NCBI RefSeq assembly: GCF_029537735.1
Contig: NZ_JARPUQ010000002.1
Span: 1,232,240-1,296,239 of the forward strand
Source: Robiginitalea aestuariiviva
Lineage (GTDB): Bacteria; Bacteroidota; Bacteroidia; Flavobacteriales; Flavobacteriaceae
Direction of reading: 5' to 3'
Length of the DNA: 64,000 bases
This document shows positions 8,673 through 17,134 of the stretch, piece after piece. The position numbers were made by a program, and so were the translations under genes. How positions within the stretch are numbered: the stretch's first letter is position 1; each line of letters begins with the position of its first letter. A model generated the notes under the pieces. It worked only from the letters and a program-made list of their open reading frames with translations, was not told the origin of the DNA and ran no database searches.

Positions 8673-11273
8673 ATGAACATAAATAATTTCACCATAAAAT
8701 CCCAGGAAGCGCTCCAATTGGCACAACAGCTGGCCCAGGAGATGGGCCACCAGCAAGTGGAGAACGAACACCTCTTTAAAGCCCTTTTCCAGGTAGACGA
8801 GAACGTGATGCCCTTCCTGCTCAAAAAACTACAGGTGAACACCGCCTTGCTGCAGCAGATGCTGGACAAGGAACTGGAATCCTTTCCCAAGGTTTCGGGC
8901 GGGAACCTCATGTTTTCCCCGGAGGCCGGACGCACCCTGAATGCAGCCAGTTCCCTGGCCAAAAAAATGGAGGATGAATATATCTCCGTAGAACACCTGC
9001 TGCTGGCCATTCTGGATTCCAAATCCCGGATCGGGCGGATGCTCAAAGACCAGGGGGTTACCGAAAAGGACCTGAAAAAGGCCATTGAAGAACTGCGGAA
9101 GGGCGGAAAAGTTACCTCCCAGAGCGCCGAGGAAACCTACAACGCCCTCGATAAATATGCCCGAAACCTGAACGACCTGGCAGACAAGGGAAAACTGGAC
9201 CCGGTAATCGGGAGGGACGAGGAAATCCGCCGCGTACTCCAGATCCTTTCCCGGCGTACCAAAAACAACCCCATGCTGGTGGGGGAACCCGGAACGGGAA
9301 AAACCGCCATTGCGGAAGGGCTGGCCCACCGGATTGTGCAGGGCGATGTGCCGGAGAACCTGAAAGATAAGGTGCTCTACTCCCTGGATATGGGGGCCCT
9401 AATTGCCGGTGCCAAATACAAAGGAGAATTTGAGGAACGCCTGAAGACCGTAATTAAGGAGGTTACGGGTTCGGACGGGCATATCATCCTGTTTATTGAC
9501 GAGATCCATACCCTGGTAGGTGCCGGGGGCGGGCAGGGTGCCATGGATGCCGCCAACATCCTGAAACCGGCCCTGGCCCGGGGTGAATTGCGCGCCATCG
9601 GGGCCACAACCCTGGACGAATACCAGAAATATTTTGAAAAGGACAAGGCGCTGGAACGCCGGTTCCAGAAGGTGACCGTAAACGAACCGGACACCGAAAG
9701 CGCCATTTCCATCCTCAGGGGGCTGAAAGAAAAATACGAAACCCACCACAAGGTGCGGATTAAGGACGAGGCCGTGATAGCTGCCGTGGAGCTCTCCCAG
9801 CGGTATATCACGAACCGTTTCCTCCCGGACAAGGCCATAGACCTGATGGACGAAGCCGCCTCCAAACTCCGGATGGAAATCAATTCCAAGCCCGAAGAGC
9901 TGGACGCCATGGACCGCCGCATCATGCAACTGGAAATTGAAATCGAAGCCATTAAGCGGGAAGACGACCCCGCCAAGCTCAAAGCCCTGAATATAGACCT
10001 GGCCAACCTGAAGGAACAGCGGAACGAGATCTTTGCGCAGTGGGAAAGCGAGCGCGAGGTGGTGGATGCCATTCAGCGCACCAAACAGGATATCGAAGAA
10101 TTCAAAGCCGAAGCCGAGCGCGCAGAGCGCAACGGCGATTACGGCCGGGTAGCCGAACTTCGCTATGGAAAAATCAAAGAAGCGCAGTCCAAACTGGACA
10201 CCCTGCAGCAGGAACTGGAGCAGCAGCAGGCTCAAGGCACCCTGATCAAGGAGGAAGTTACCCAGGAGGACATTGCGGAAGTGGTGGCCAAGTGGACGGG
10301 CATCCCTGTACAGAAAATGCTGCAGAGCGAACGGGAAAAACTCCTGAAGCTCGAGGATGTGCTGCACAAGCGCGTGGTAGGTCAGGACGAAGCCATACAA
10401 GCGGTTTCCGATGCCATCCGCCGCAGCCGCGCCGGGTTGCAGGACAGCAAACGGCCCATTGGGTCCTTCCTGTTCCTCGGGACTACCGGGGTAGGTAAAA
10501 CCGAGCTGGCCAAGACCCTGGCCGAATACCTCTTCGACAATGAGAACGCATTAACGCGTATCGACATGAGCGAATACCAGGAACGGCACGCCGTAAGCCG
10601 CCTGGTCGGAGCACCTCCCGGGTATGTTGGCTACGATGAGGGCGGGCAACTGACCGAGGCGGTTCGCCGCAGACCCTATTCGGTCATCCTGCTGGATGAA
10701 ATCGAAAAGGCGCACCCGGATACCTTTAACATCCTGCTGCAGGTGCTGGACGAAGGCCGCCTGACGGACAACAAGGGCCGGGTAGCGGACTTCAAGAATA
10801 CCATCATCATCATGACCAGCAATATGGGCAGCCATATTATTCAGGAAAAGTTTGAAGGCGCCCCGGACCTGTACAGTGCCACCGAAGCGGCCCGGGTGGA
10901 AGTGCTGGGATTGCTGCGCAAGACCATCCGCCCGGAATTCCTGAACCGGATAGACGACATCATCATGTTCACCCCCCTGAGCAAGGACGACATCCGCCAG
11001 GTGGTACGCCTGCAACTGGATCAGTTGCGGCGCATGCTGGATAAACAGCACATCAGCATAGATGCCACCCCGGACGCTGTGGAGTTCCTGGCTGAAAAGG
11101 GCTTTGATCCCCAATATGGGGCCCGCCCCATCAAGCGGACCATTCAGCGGGAAGTGCTCAATCGCCTTTCCAAGGCATTGCTGCAGGGGGACATCAAGGC
11201 AGACAGTGCGGTGTTGATCGATTGTTTTGACGACGACCTGGTGTTCAGAAGCCAGGACCAATTGGTTCAATAA
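8673..11273 (+). CDS. clpB: ATP-dependent chaperone ClpB
   Basis: Hexameric disaggregase that works with DnaK to rescue aggregated proteins after heat stress. The 866-residue protein has an N-terminal Clp_N repeat domain (about 1-145), AAA+ module 1 with Walker A G-E-P-G-T-G-K-T near 204 and Walker B F-I-D-E-I-H, a coiled-coil middle domain (about 400-530, many heptads), and AAA+ module 2 with G-T-T-G-V-G-K-T near 603 and L-L-D-E-I-E-K-A-H. The coiled-coil domain separates it from ClpA and ClpC. Single gene with its own terminator; I see no CIRCE element or HrcA gene next to it. Confidence 0.98.
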   Translation: MNINNFTIKSQEALQLAQQLAQEMGHQQVENEHLFKALFQVDENVMPFLLKKLQVNTALLQQMLDKELESFPKVSGGNLMFSPEAGRTLNAASSLAKKMEDEYISVEHLLLAILDSKSRIGRMLKDQGVTEKDLKKAIEELRKGGKVTSQSAEETYNALDKYARNLNDLADKGKLDPVIGRDEEIRRVLQILSRRTKNNPMLVGEPGTGKTAIAEGLAHRIVQGDVPENLKDKVLYSLDMGALIAGAKYKGEFEERLKTVIKEVTGSDGHIILFIDEIHTLVGAGGGQGAMDAANILKPALARGELRAIGATTLDEYQKYFEKDKALERRFQKVTVNEPDTESAISILRGLKEKYETHHKVRIKDEAVIAAVELSQRYITNRFLPDKAIDLMDEAASKLRMEINSKPEELDAMDRRIMQLEIEIEAIKREDDPAKLKALNIDLANLKEQRNEIFAQWESEREVVDAIQRTKQDIEEFKAEAERAERNGDYGRVAELRYGKIKEAQSKLDTLQQELEQQQAQGTLIKEEVTQEDIAEVVAKWTGIPVQKMLQSEREKLLKLEDVLHKRVVGQDEAIQAVSDAIRRSRAGLQDSKRPIGSFLFLGTTGVGKTELAKTLAEYLFDNENALTRIDMSEYQERHAVSRLVGAPPGYVGYDEGGQLTEAVRRRPYSVILLDEIEKAHPDTFNILLQVLDEGRLTDNKGRVADFKNTIIIMTSNMGSHIIQEKFEGAPDLYSATEAARVEVLGLLRKTIRPEFLNRIDDIIMFTPLSKDDIRQVVRLQLDQLRRMLDKQHISIDATPDAVEFLAEKGFDPQYGARPIKRTIQREVLNRLSKALLQGDIKADSAVLIDCFDDDLVFRSQDQLVQ

Positions 11274-11297
11274 GCTGGCATGCCCCATAAAAACAAG

Positions 11298-11326
11298 CCC
11301 CCCGGCCAGATACCGGGGGGTTTTTA
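11298..11326 (+). terminator. Intrinsic terminator of clpB
   Basis: Perfect 8-bp GC-rich stem CCCCCCGG / CCGGGGGG with a 7-base loop, followed by TTTTT, 25 bases after the clpB stop. Confidence 0.92.
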
Positions 11327-11388
11327 TTTTCCCGGGGGTAACATACCTTTCCGTATCAATTCATATATTCGTAACAAATAACCCCTAA

Positions 11389-11988
11389 ATGACCACTAAG
11401 GCCCAGCGCACTACCGCCTACATCATCGAGACGGTTGCCCCTATTTTTAACAGGCAGGGCTACGTGGGCACCAGCATGAGCGACCTCACCCAGGCCACCG
11501 GCCTGACCAAAGGGGCGCTTTACGGGAATTTCGAAAACAAAGATGCCCTGGCCCTGGCAGCTTTTCAGCACAACAGCACCCGCCTGCTCAGCGGCCTGGA
11601 CCAGGCAGTGCAGGAGGGGTCGGATGCACGCCAGCGCCTAGCTGCCCTCATGGATTTCTACCGGCACTACGACCGCTTTACGCACGATATGGGAGGGTGC
11701 CCGGTGTTGAATGTAGGCATAGATGCCCAGTTTAACCACAGGACCCTGGCCGCTGCGGCGCGGGAAACGGCCCAAACCATTGAAGGAAAGATCGCCCTGT
11801 TGCTGGAGGACGGAGTAAAAGCCGGCGAATTCAGGCTGGCCGTACCTCCCCTGCAATTTGCCAAACAGTTATACACCATGATCCAGGGCGCGGTTGCCAT
11901 GGCCACCCTGGCCGCGGACCGCAAATACCTGCACAATACCATTACCTATCTGGAATTGCTCCTGAGCCGGGAGCTAAAGCCGGTCTGA
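11389..11988 (+). CDS. TetR/AcrR family transcriptional regulator
   Basis: A 199-residue repressor-like protein. The N-terminal TetR helix-turn-helix spans about residues 5-50, with the typical A-T-G-L-T-K-G-A-L-Y-G-N-F-E-N-K recognition segment. The C-terminal ligand-binding half (about 80-195) resembles the TetR_C family seen in AcuR-like regulators and contains G-G-C-P-V-L-N near residue 100. No obvious target efflux or enzyme gene is adjacent: clpB lies upstream and the PorP-SPOR gene is convergent downstream. A TATATTCG box at 11364 is a one-mismatch match to the -7 consensus. Confidence 0.92.
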   Translation: MTTKAQRTTAYIIETVAPIFNRQGYVGTSMSDLTQATGLTKGALYGNFENKDALALAAFQHNSTRLLSGLDQAVQEGSDARQRLAALMDFYRHYDRFTHDMGGCPVLNVGIDAQFNHRTLAAAARETAQTIEGKIALLLEDGVKAGEFRLAVPPLQFAKQLYTMIQGAVAMATLAADRKYLHNTITYLELLLSRELKPV

Positions 11989-11995
11989 GTTCCTT

Positions 11996-13393
11996 TTACC
12001 GGATCCTGAGGATCCACAGTTCCCCTTTATACCTGCCTCCCAACCCACTGTCGCGTGCCGCACGCGCCGCTTCCATGGTCGGAAACCGCCCGAGGTGTAC
12101 GTAGTTGAACTGGTTGGCCTCCCTGAAGAAGGACTGGGGCTCCAGCCCCTGGGCTTGCAACTGGCGCATAAAGGCCTCAAAATACTTTTGGGTACCGAAG
12201 ACATTGGCAATCAGGTAATATCCGGGTTGTAGCCCGGCCTCGGCCGCCACCTCCTGATACCGCTCGCCCTGCTGGGGCTGTACGGTAACGGCCCGGGCGG
12301 CCTCTACACGGGCCAGGGAATCCGCAAGACGCTCCGCGACAGCCTGGCGGGCCGCCTGCTGCAGGGAATCCCGCCGCTCTTGGGCCGCCTGCCGGGCAGC
12401 CTGTTCAGCAGCAATGGCATCCTGTCGGGCACGGGCTTCTTCGGCCTCCTGTAACAGGTCTCGCTCTGGCAATACCGGGGCCTGCCGCGCCCTGGGCTTT
12501 TCCTGGGTTAATTTAGGGCCCAGGTCCAGGGCAGCCATAATGCCATAGGTGAGGGCGTCATTATCGGGCTGAGGAGAATCGTATTCCACCACCCCGCCCA
12601 GGCTTAGGCGGTCCAGGAAACGGCCACCCAGCCCCAGGGATGCCCCATAGAAACTGTTGTAGCCTCCCTGGGCCCAGAACCTGGAGGCAGACCAAAGGAC
12701 ATTAAAACCATATTGGGTATCGTACCCGGGAAGTCGCCGGATATATACCTGCGGACGGATAAACCCGGGGCCCGGCCCCGGAACCGCCGTGAAATGCAGC
12801 ATGCCCGTAAAAATTTTTTCCCCGGAATCGGTTACGGCCGTACTGCGCGTAATATTGTAATCCACAAGGTTTTCGGAACTCATGCCCAGGGCAAATTTTC
12901 CAATCCCTACCTGCAGGGCCGGAGCCAGCCGCATGACAAAGTCACTGCCCCCCGTAAAGGGGGCAATCCCCTGTTGCAGGAAAAACCGGTTGTCTGCCAC
13001 CTCCTGCAGGTAACCAAAAAGGTTGGCCCCCACATCTATACGCACTTTAGGAGACAGGGTAAAGCGGTAGGCGGTATGGAGGAAGCCCCCGGTCTGCAGG
13101 AATACGCCGGTGTTGTGTTCCAGAAAGCCAGCCCCGTAGGCCATGCGCTTGCGGGCGCCTGTATAGGAAACCATAACAGAGGTGGGATCCAGGTCTATGG
13201 TCTGCCATTGCCAGCGGGACCATGCGGAAAACCGGTGGGTGTACTCCTGTTCCAGGCTCATGACAGGGTTAAACAACTGGGGGGCTACCAGCAACAGGTT
13301 CTGCTGGCGCAAATCCGAGGGGAGGTTGGGGTCCTGGGCAAAGATGCCCTGGAGCATCAGCAAGGAGAGTAAGACGCCAAATCGTTTTCCCAT
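11996..13393 (-). CDS. PorP/SprF-like outer-membrane protein fused to a SPOR domain
   Basis: A 465-residue exported protein with a signal peptide cleaved after I-F-A-Q. Residues about 20-300 match the PorP/SprF family of Bacteroidetes (type IX secretion-associated outer-membrane beta-barrel), with alternating strands such as G-A-G-F-L-E-H-N-T-G-V-F and repeated Gly/aromatic strand ends. A long Ala/Gln/Arg-rich coiled coil (about 310-375) follows, then a C-terminal SPOR-like domain (about 380-465, G-Y-Y-L-I-A-N-V-F and Y-V-H-L-G-R-F), a fold that binds denuded peptidoglycan. The fusion suggests a barrel tethered to the cell wall; that is inference. A perfect palindrome lies 12 bases upstream of the start. 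Confidence 0.88.
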   Translation of the reverse strand: MGKRFGVLLSLLMLQGIFAQDPNLPSDLRQQNLLLVAPQLFNPVMSLEQEYTHRFSAWSRWQWQTIDLDPTSVMVSYTGARKRMAYGAGFLEHNTGVFLQTGGFLHTAYRFTLSPKVRIDVGANLFGYLQEVADNRFFLQQGIAPFTGGSDFVMRLAPALQVGIGKFALGMSSENLVDYNITRSTAVTDSGEKIFTGMLHFTAVPGPGPGFIRPQVYIRRLPGYDTQYGFNVLWSASRFWAQGGYNSFYGASLGLGGRFLDRLSLGGVVEYDSPQPDNDALTYGIMAALDLGPKLTQEKPRARQAPVLPERDLLQEAEEARARQDAIAAEQAARQAAQERRDSLQQAARQAVAERLADSLARVEAARAVTVQPQQGERYQEVAAEAGLQPGYYLIANVFGTQKYFEAFMRQLQAQGLEPQSFFREANQFNYVHLGRFPTMEAARAARDSGLGGRYKGELWILRIR

Positions 13394-13405
13394 AACCCGT
13401 CTTTG

Positions 13406-13423
13406 GTATAAGGCGCCTTATAC
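13406..13423. promoter_or_regulatory. 18-bp perfect palindrome, operator candidate
   Basis: GTATAAGGCGCCTTATAC is fully self-complementary. It lies 12 bases upstream of the PorP-SPOR start and 66 bases upstream of the divergent histidine phosphatase start. The position suits a dimeric repressor site, or an RNA hairpin in the PorP-SPOR leader. I see no matching regulator target elsewhere in the window. Confidence 0.55.
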
Positions 13424-13489
13424 TAAATTTGATTATCTTCAGTTTTAGAACAGGCGCATGCCCATCAAATGTACATAAATCGGCTCGAT

Positions 13490-14035
13490 ATGAAAATTTT
13501 TCGGACGGCATTGGCAGGGCTTTCCCTGCTTGCCCTGGTTTCCTGTAAGAATACATCGGCGGATGCCGCAACCCCCGAAATTCAGGAGGTTTCCACCTTC
13601 TATTTTATCCGGCATGCCGAAAAGGACCGCAGCAACCCGGACAATCCGGACCCGGAACTGATACAGCGCGGCCTTGGGCGCGCCATGCACTGGGCAGAAA
13701 TCCTGAACCACGTGCCCCTGGATGCCATCTACAGCACCGATTACGCCCGCACCACCATGACCGCGGCGCCTACCTCCGTTAAAAAGGATATTACGGTACA
13801 ATACTACGACCCATCTACCCTGGATATCGAAAAATTAAAGGCAGACCACCTGGGTCAGCATGTGCTGGTTGTCGGGCATTCCAACACCACCCCGGACCTG
13901 GTCAATAAGATGCTGGGGGAACCCCGCTACGAGGCCATGGACGATGCCGACAACGGCAGCCTCTTTATCGTGACCCTGGTTGGCCGGCAGGCTACCGCTA
14001 CCCGCCTGTACTTCAATTGTAACTGCCCGGAGTAA
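13490..14035 (+). CDS. Histidine phosphatase superfamily lipoprotein
   Basis: A 181-residue exported phosphoglycerate-mutase-like protein. I place the start at 13490 because it opens a lipoprotein signal (M-K-I-F-R ... L-V-S-C). The catalytic R-H-A-E motif lies in F-Y-F-I-R-H-A-E-K near residue 40, and the second active-site His is in V-V-G-H-S-N-T near residue 130. Y-S-T-D-Y-A-R-T-T also fits the family. Lipid-anchored members are common in Flavobacteriaceae; substrate unknown. The 3' end overlaps the convergent DUF6503-like gene by 23 bases. Confidence 0.9.
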   Translation: MKIFRTALAGLSLLALVSCKNTSADAATPEIQEVSTFYFIRHAEKDRSNPDNPDPELIQRGLGRAMHWAEILNHVPLDAIYSTDYARTTMTAAPTSVKKDITVQYYDPSTLDIEKLKADHLGQHVLVVGHSNTTPDLVNKMLGEPRYEAMDDADNGSLFIVTLVGRQATATRLYFNCNCPE

Positions 14036-14774
14036 CGGTTACCTCCTCGAGTTCAATCCGGGAAAGCTCTTCCAGCCCTCCTGCGTCATAAATGCTGTCC
14101 AGCCCTGCAACGGGCAAGCCTACTTCTGCTTTGTAATTGATGTAATCCTGGAAACGGATTCCGCCAATTCTACGGGTATTGTAGGCCTCCCGGAAGCGAA
14201 GCCCCCCGCCGTTGGTGTGGTATTCGTAGGCCAGGTAGTCCGGGTTAAAACTTTGGGTGTTGAACCAGTAGACAAAGACGTCCTCGAAGTCCTCGCCCCC
14301 GCCCTGCTGGTCGAAAGTGACCCGCACCTTGTAATACTCCTGCCCCTTAAGCGCCACTTTACCCAGGAGTTCCCTGTTTACGGCCGCATCATTAAGGCCG
14401 TAGGGCAGGTAGGCAAAATAATGGACGGAATTCACCGAATTTCCGTAGCGCTGCTGCAGGCTGTCCGGCAAGGCTACCGCCGTACTGTCAAAAAGCCGGG
14501 TAAATGCTCCCCCTTGGAGGATGTCTGTAATTACACCGGAATCGGTTTGGGTTTCCCGCTCATATACGCGCTGCCCTGCTTCCCGGTGGTAGCGGTAGGC
14601 GCGGTTCCTGAAACGAAAGGCAATGGCATTTTCCAGGTAGGCCTGCCCGCCGGCGGAATCTATAGAACGGATAACGATCTCGTCCGCAGTCAGGGGTTTT
14701 TCAGGGGCCTCCCCGCATTGGGACAGCATGGCCACCAGCCCGGCGGCGCACATAAGCATTACAGTTTTTTTCAT
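14013..14774 (-). CDS. DUF6503-like lipoprotein
   Basis: A 253-residue envelope lipoprotein with signal peptide M-K-K-T-V-M-L-M-C...S-Q-C. The mature protein resembles the DUF6503 family of Flavobacteria: an S-I-D-S-A-G-G-x-x-Y-L start, paired beta strands R-F-R-N-R-A-Y-R-Y, F-A-Y-L-P-Y-G-L-N-D and K-V-A-L-K-G-Q-E-Y-Y-K-V-R-V. The fold is probably an LolA/outer-membrane lipoprotein-like half-barrel; function unknown. The gene is convergent with, and overlaps, the histidine phosphatase gene and diverges from smpB. Family name from memory only. Confidence 0.82.
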   Translation of the reverse strand: MKKTVMLMCAAGLVAMLSQCGEAPEKPLTADEIVIRSIDSAGGQAYLENAIAFRFRNRAYRYHREAGQRVYERETQTDSGVITDILQGGAFTRLFDSTAVALPDSLQQRYGNSVNSVHYFAYLPYGLNDAAVNRELLGKVALKGQEYYKVRVTFDQQGGGEDFEDVFVYWFNTQSFNPDYLAYEYHTNGGGLRFREAYNTRRIGGIRFQDYINYKAEVGLPVAGLDSIYDAGGLEELSRIELEEVTVTPGSYN

Positions 14775-14854
14775 ATCAGAATTCGGTTTGCCATTGTGTC
14801 GCGGCAGCGGGCCACACCTTTCAGCACGTGCCGTTCTTTCCGCATAATTTATCT

Positions 14855-14862
14855 TATTTTTG
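14855..14862 (+). promoter_or_regulatory. -7 element TATTTTTG, four bases before the smpB start
   Basis: An exact TAnnTTTG match separated from the ATG at 14867 by only CCGC. Transcription in Bacteroidetes starts a few bases after the final G, so the mRNA is predicted to begin at or next to the start codon. It also rules out the upstream in-frame start at 14828, which precedes the box. Confidence 0.72.
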
Positions 14863-14866
14863 CCGC

Positions 14867-15331
14867 ATGTTGCAAAAGCGCATCGACATCCGGAACAAAC
14901 GGGCCCGCTTCGATTACGAAATCCTGGAAACCTTCCAGGCCGGGATTGTATTGTCCGGCACGGAGATCAAGTCCATCCGCATGGGAAAGGCTTCCATCTC
15001 CGAAAGTTTCTGCGAATTTAATGAACGTGGGGAACTCTTCGTGATCAATATGAATGTAGAGGAGTATTCCCACGGCTCCCATTACAACCACCAGCCCAAG
15101 GCTTCCCGGAAATTATTGCTGAACAAACGGGAACTGCGCAAGTTGCACAAGGAGGTGAAAACCTCCGGGCAAACCATCGTGCCCCTAAACCTCTATCTGA
15201 ACGATAAGGGCCTGGCCAAAATGAAGATTGCCCTTGCCCGGGGGAAAAAGCAATACGACAAACGGGAAACCATCAAGGCGCGGGAATCCAAGCGACAACT
15301 GGACCGCGTCAAAAAAGCCTACAACAACTAA
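14867..15331 (+). CDS. smpB: SsrA-binding protein SmpB
   Basis: Binds tmRNA and brings it to stalled ribosomes for trans-translation. At 154 residues the length is normal for SmpB. The N-terminal segment N-K-R-A-R-F-D-Y-E-I-L-E-T-F-Q-A-G-I-V-L and G-T-E-I-K-S-I-R are diagnostic, as is the basic C-terminal tail with K-K-Q-Y-D-K-R-E. The start at 14867 is supported by family length and by the -7 box four bases upstream. The stop abuts the pcm stop in convergent orientation. The tmRNA gene (ssrA) is not visible in this window. Confidence 0.97.
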   Translation: MLQKRIDIRNKRARFDYEILETFQAGIVLSGTEIKSIRMGKASISESFCEFNERGELFVINMNVEEYSHGSHYNHQPKASRKLLLNKRELRKLHKEVKTSGQTIVPLNLYLNDKGLAKMKIALARGKKQYDKRETIKARESKRQLDRVKKAYNN

Positions 15332-15973
15332 TTAATTTTTGTCGCCCAGCATGGGGACAAACCGGAAGGCACCGCAATCTTGTTTTTCAAATTCCTTTTC
15401 GGAGGTTCGCTGCACCAGCACCATGGTCTGGCTCTCTACCCCCACCGGGATCACCATCCGGCCACCAATGGCCAGCTGGGATAGCAGTGCTTTAGGGATT
15501 TCAGGGGCGCCAGCGGTTACGATTATCCCGTCGAAAGGGGCTTCCTCCGGCATGCCCTTATAGCCGTCGCCAAAGATGAACTTCTTAGGCCGGTACCCCA
15601 TCTTCTTAAAAAAGAGATTGGTTTTCTTAAAGAGTTCCAGCTGGCGTTCTATGGTAAAGACCCTGGTCTTCAGGTGCAACAGCACCGCAGTCTGGTACCC
15701 GCTGCCCGTCCCGATTTCAAGGATTTTGTCACCCGGTTTGGGGTCCAGCAGCACGGTCTGAAAAGCCACCGTGTAGGGCTGGGAAATGGTTTGTTCGGCG
15801 GCTATCGGAAAGGCTTTGTCCTGATAGGCATGGTCTTCGAAACCACTGTCCATAAACAGGTGCCTGGGGATGGTACGAATGGCCTCCAGCACTCCCTGGT
15901 GGCGAATGCCCTTGGCTTCCAGGGTCCTGGCCAGCTGATTGCGTTTTCCCTTATGTTTCAGGGTGTCCCTCAA
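15332..15973 (-). CDS. pcm: Protein-L-isoaspartate O-methyltransferase
   Basis: Repairs isoaspartyl damage in proteins by SAM-dependent methylation. The 213-residue length is typical. Seen are R-T-I-P-R-H-L-F-M (about 33-41), A-E-Q-T-I-S-Q-P-Y-T-V-A-F-Q (residues near 60) and the SAM-binding loop L-E-I-G-T-G-S-G-Y-Q-T-A-V-L. The start appears to be TTG at 15973, since no in-frame ATG or GTG lies at a suitable position; a TAATTTAG box about 30 bases upstream is a one-mismatch -7 element. Convergent with smpB with no gap between the stop codons. Confidence 0.96.
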   Translation of the reverse strand: MRDTLKHKGKRNQLARTLEAKGIRHQGVLEAIRTIPRHLFMDSGFEDHAYQDKAFPIAAEQTISQPYTVAFQTVLLDPKPGDKILEIGTGSGYQTAVLLHLKTRVFTIERQLELFKKTNLFFKKMGYRPKKFIFGDGYKGMPEEAPFDGIIVTAGAPEIPKALLSQLAIGGRMVIPVGVESQTMVLVQRTSEKEFEKQDCGAFRFVPMLGDKN

Positions 15974-16113
15974 GATGGTTGGTTTTCTGCTAAATTAGAA
16001 AATCTCCGGCATTTTCCGGGCGGATGGCCGGGTTTTCGGCCGCCCCGGCCAGCGGTGGTTGGCGCCGGCCAAGCTTCCTGCTCGGGGGCCATACGCGTCT
16101 CACAAACTATGCC

Positions 16114-16121
16114 TATTTTTG
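16114..16121 (+). promoter_or_regulatory. -7 promoter element TATTTTTG of the seven-gene operon
   Basis: An exact TAnnTTTG match, 18 bases before the ATG at 16140. The in-frame ATG at 16059 lies upstream of the box, so 16140 is the better start for the first gene of the operon. Confidence 0.65.
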
Positions 16122-16139
16122 CGGAAAAATAGAGCCGAT

Positions 16140-17126
16140 ATGATACGAGCCGGCGTACTGGGTGCAGGACACCTGGGCAAAATCCACCTCCGGTTGCTGA
16201 AAGAATCCTCCCGCTATAACCTGGTAGGCTTTTACGACCCCGACCAGATTCGCGGCAAAGAGGTTTCCCAGCAATTCGGGATCCCCTACTTCGACAACAT
16301 CAATACCCTGATCGAAGCCTGCGACATGGTAGACATCGTAACCCCTACCCTCTCCCACTACGACTGTGCCCGCAAGGCCATCCTGGCCGGAAAACACGTC
16401 TTTATCGAGAAACCGGTGACCCACACCCTGGAAGAGGCCGAAGCCCTGCTGGACCTGGTCCGGGAAAATGGCGTACAGGCCCAGGTAGGGCATGTGGAGC
16501 GCTTTAATCCGGCCTTCACTGCCGTTGCGGGGCAGTTGGAGAACCCCATGTTTATCGAAACCCACCGCCTGGCCGAATTCAACCCCAGGGGGACCGATGT
16601 ACCGGTGGTTCTGGATCTGATGATCCACGACATCGATATTATCCTGAGCGTGGTACCGGCCCCGGTTAAGGATATACAGGCCAGCGGGGTCTCCGTCATC
16701 AGCCAATCCCCGGACATTGCCAACGCCCGTATCGTCTTTGAAAACGGCTGTGTGGCGAACCTTACGGCCAGCCGGATCTCCCTGAAAAACATGCGCAAGT
16801 CCCGGTTTTTCCAGCGGGACGCCTATGTCTCCGTGGATTTCCTGGAGCGGAAAGTGGAGGTGGTCCGGATGAAGGACGCCCCGCAGACGCCCGGGGACTT
16901 TGACATGATCCTGCAAAACGCCGAGGGGGACCGCAAGCAGATTTATTTCGAGAACCCGGAAATCCACCCCAACAATGCCATCCTGGACGAACTGGAAAGC
17001 TTTGCTGACGCCATTGCCACAGGCGCAGAACCCCCGGTTACCCTGGAGCAGGGCACCCGTGCCCTGGATGTGGCCCTGCGGGTGATCGCAGCCTTTGACA
17101 ACACCGAACACACCCCCCAAAACTGA
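16140..17126 (+). CDS. Gfo/Idh/MocA family NAD(P)-dependent oxidoreductase
   Basis: A 328-residue dehydrogenase with an N-terminal Rossmann fold (G-V-L-G-A-G-H-L-G-K-I-H near residues 5-16), the E-K-P motif in V-F-I-E-K-P-V-T-H near residue 90, and the C-terminal Gfo/Idh alpha/beta domain. D-L-M-I-H-D-I-D-I-I contains the His-Asp pair usual in the active site. The substrate cannot be inferred; sugar or cyclitol oxidation is typical of the family. It is the first gene of a tight operon ending with gluconokinase (9-base gap to the next gene). The start at 16140 is supported by the -7 box and by Met-Ile-Arg opening the Rossmann strand. Confidence 0.93.
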   Translation: MIRAGVLGAGHLGKIHLRLLKESSRYNLVGFYDPDQIRGKEVSQQFGIPYFDNINTLIEACDMVDIVTPTLSHYDCARKAILAGKHVFIEKPVTHTLEEAEALLDLVRENGVQAQVGHVERFNPAFTAVAGQLENPMFIETHRLAEFNPRGTDVPVVLDLMIHDIDIILSVVPAPVKDIQASGVSVISQSPDIANARIVFENGCVANLTASRISLKNMRKSRFFQRDAYVSVDFLERKVEVVRMKDAPQTPGDFDMILQNAEGDRKQIYFENPEIHPNNAILDELESFADAIATGAEPPVTLEQGTRALDVALRVIAAFDNTEHTPQN

Positions 17127-17134
17127 AGACAGAC

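Noticed and set aside
9399-10400. 333-codon minus-strand frame inside clpB
   Set aside because: Shadow of clpB with low-complexity composition and no family motif.
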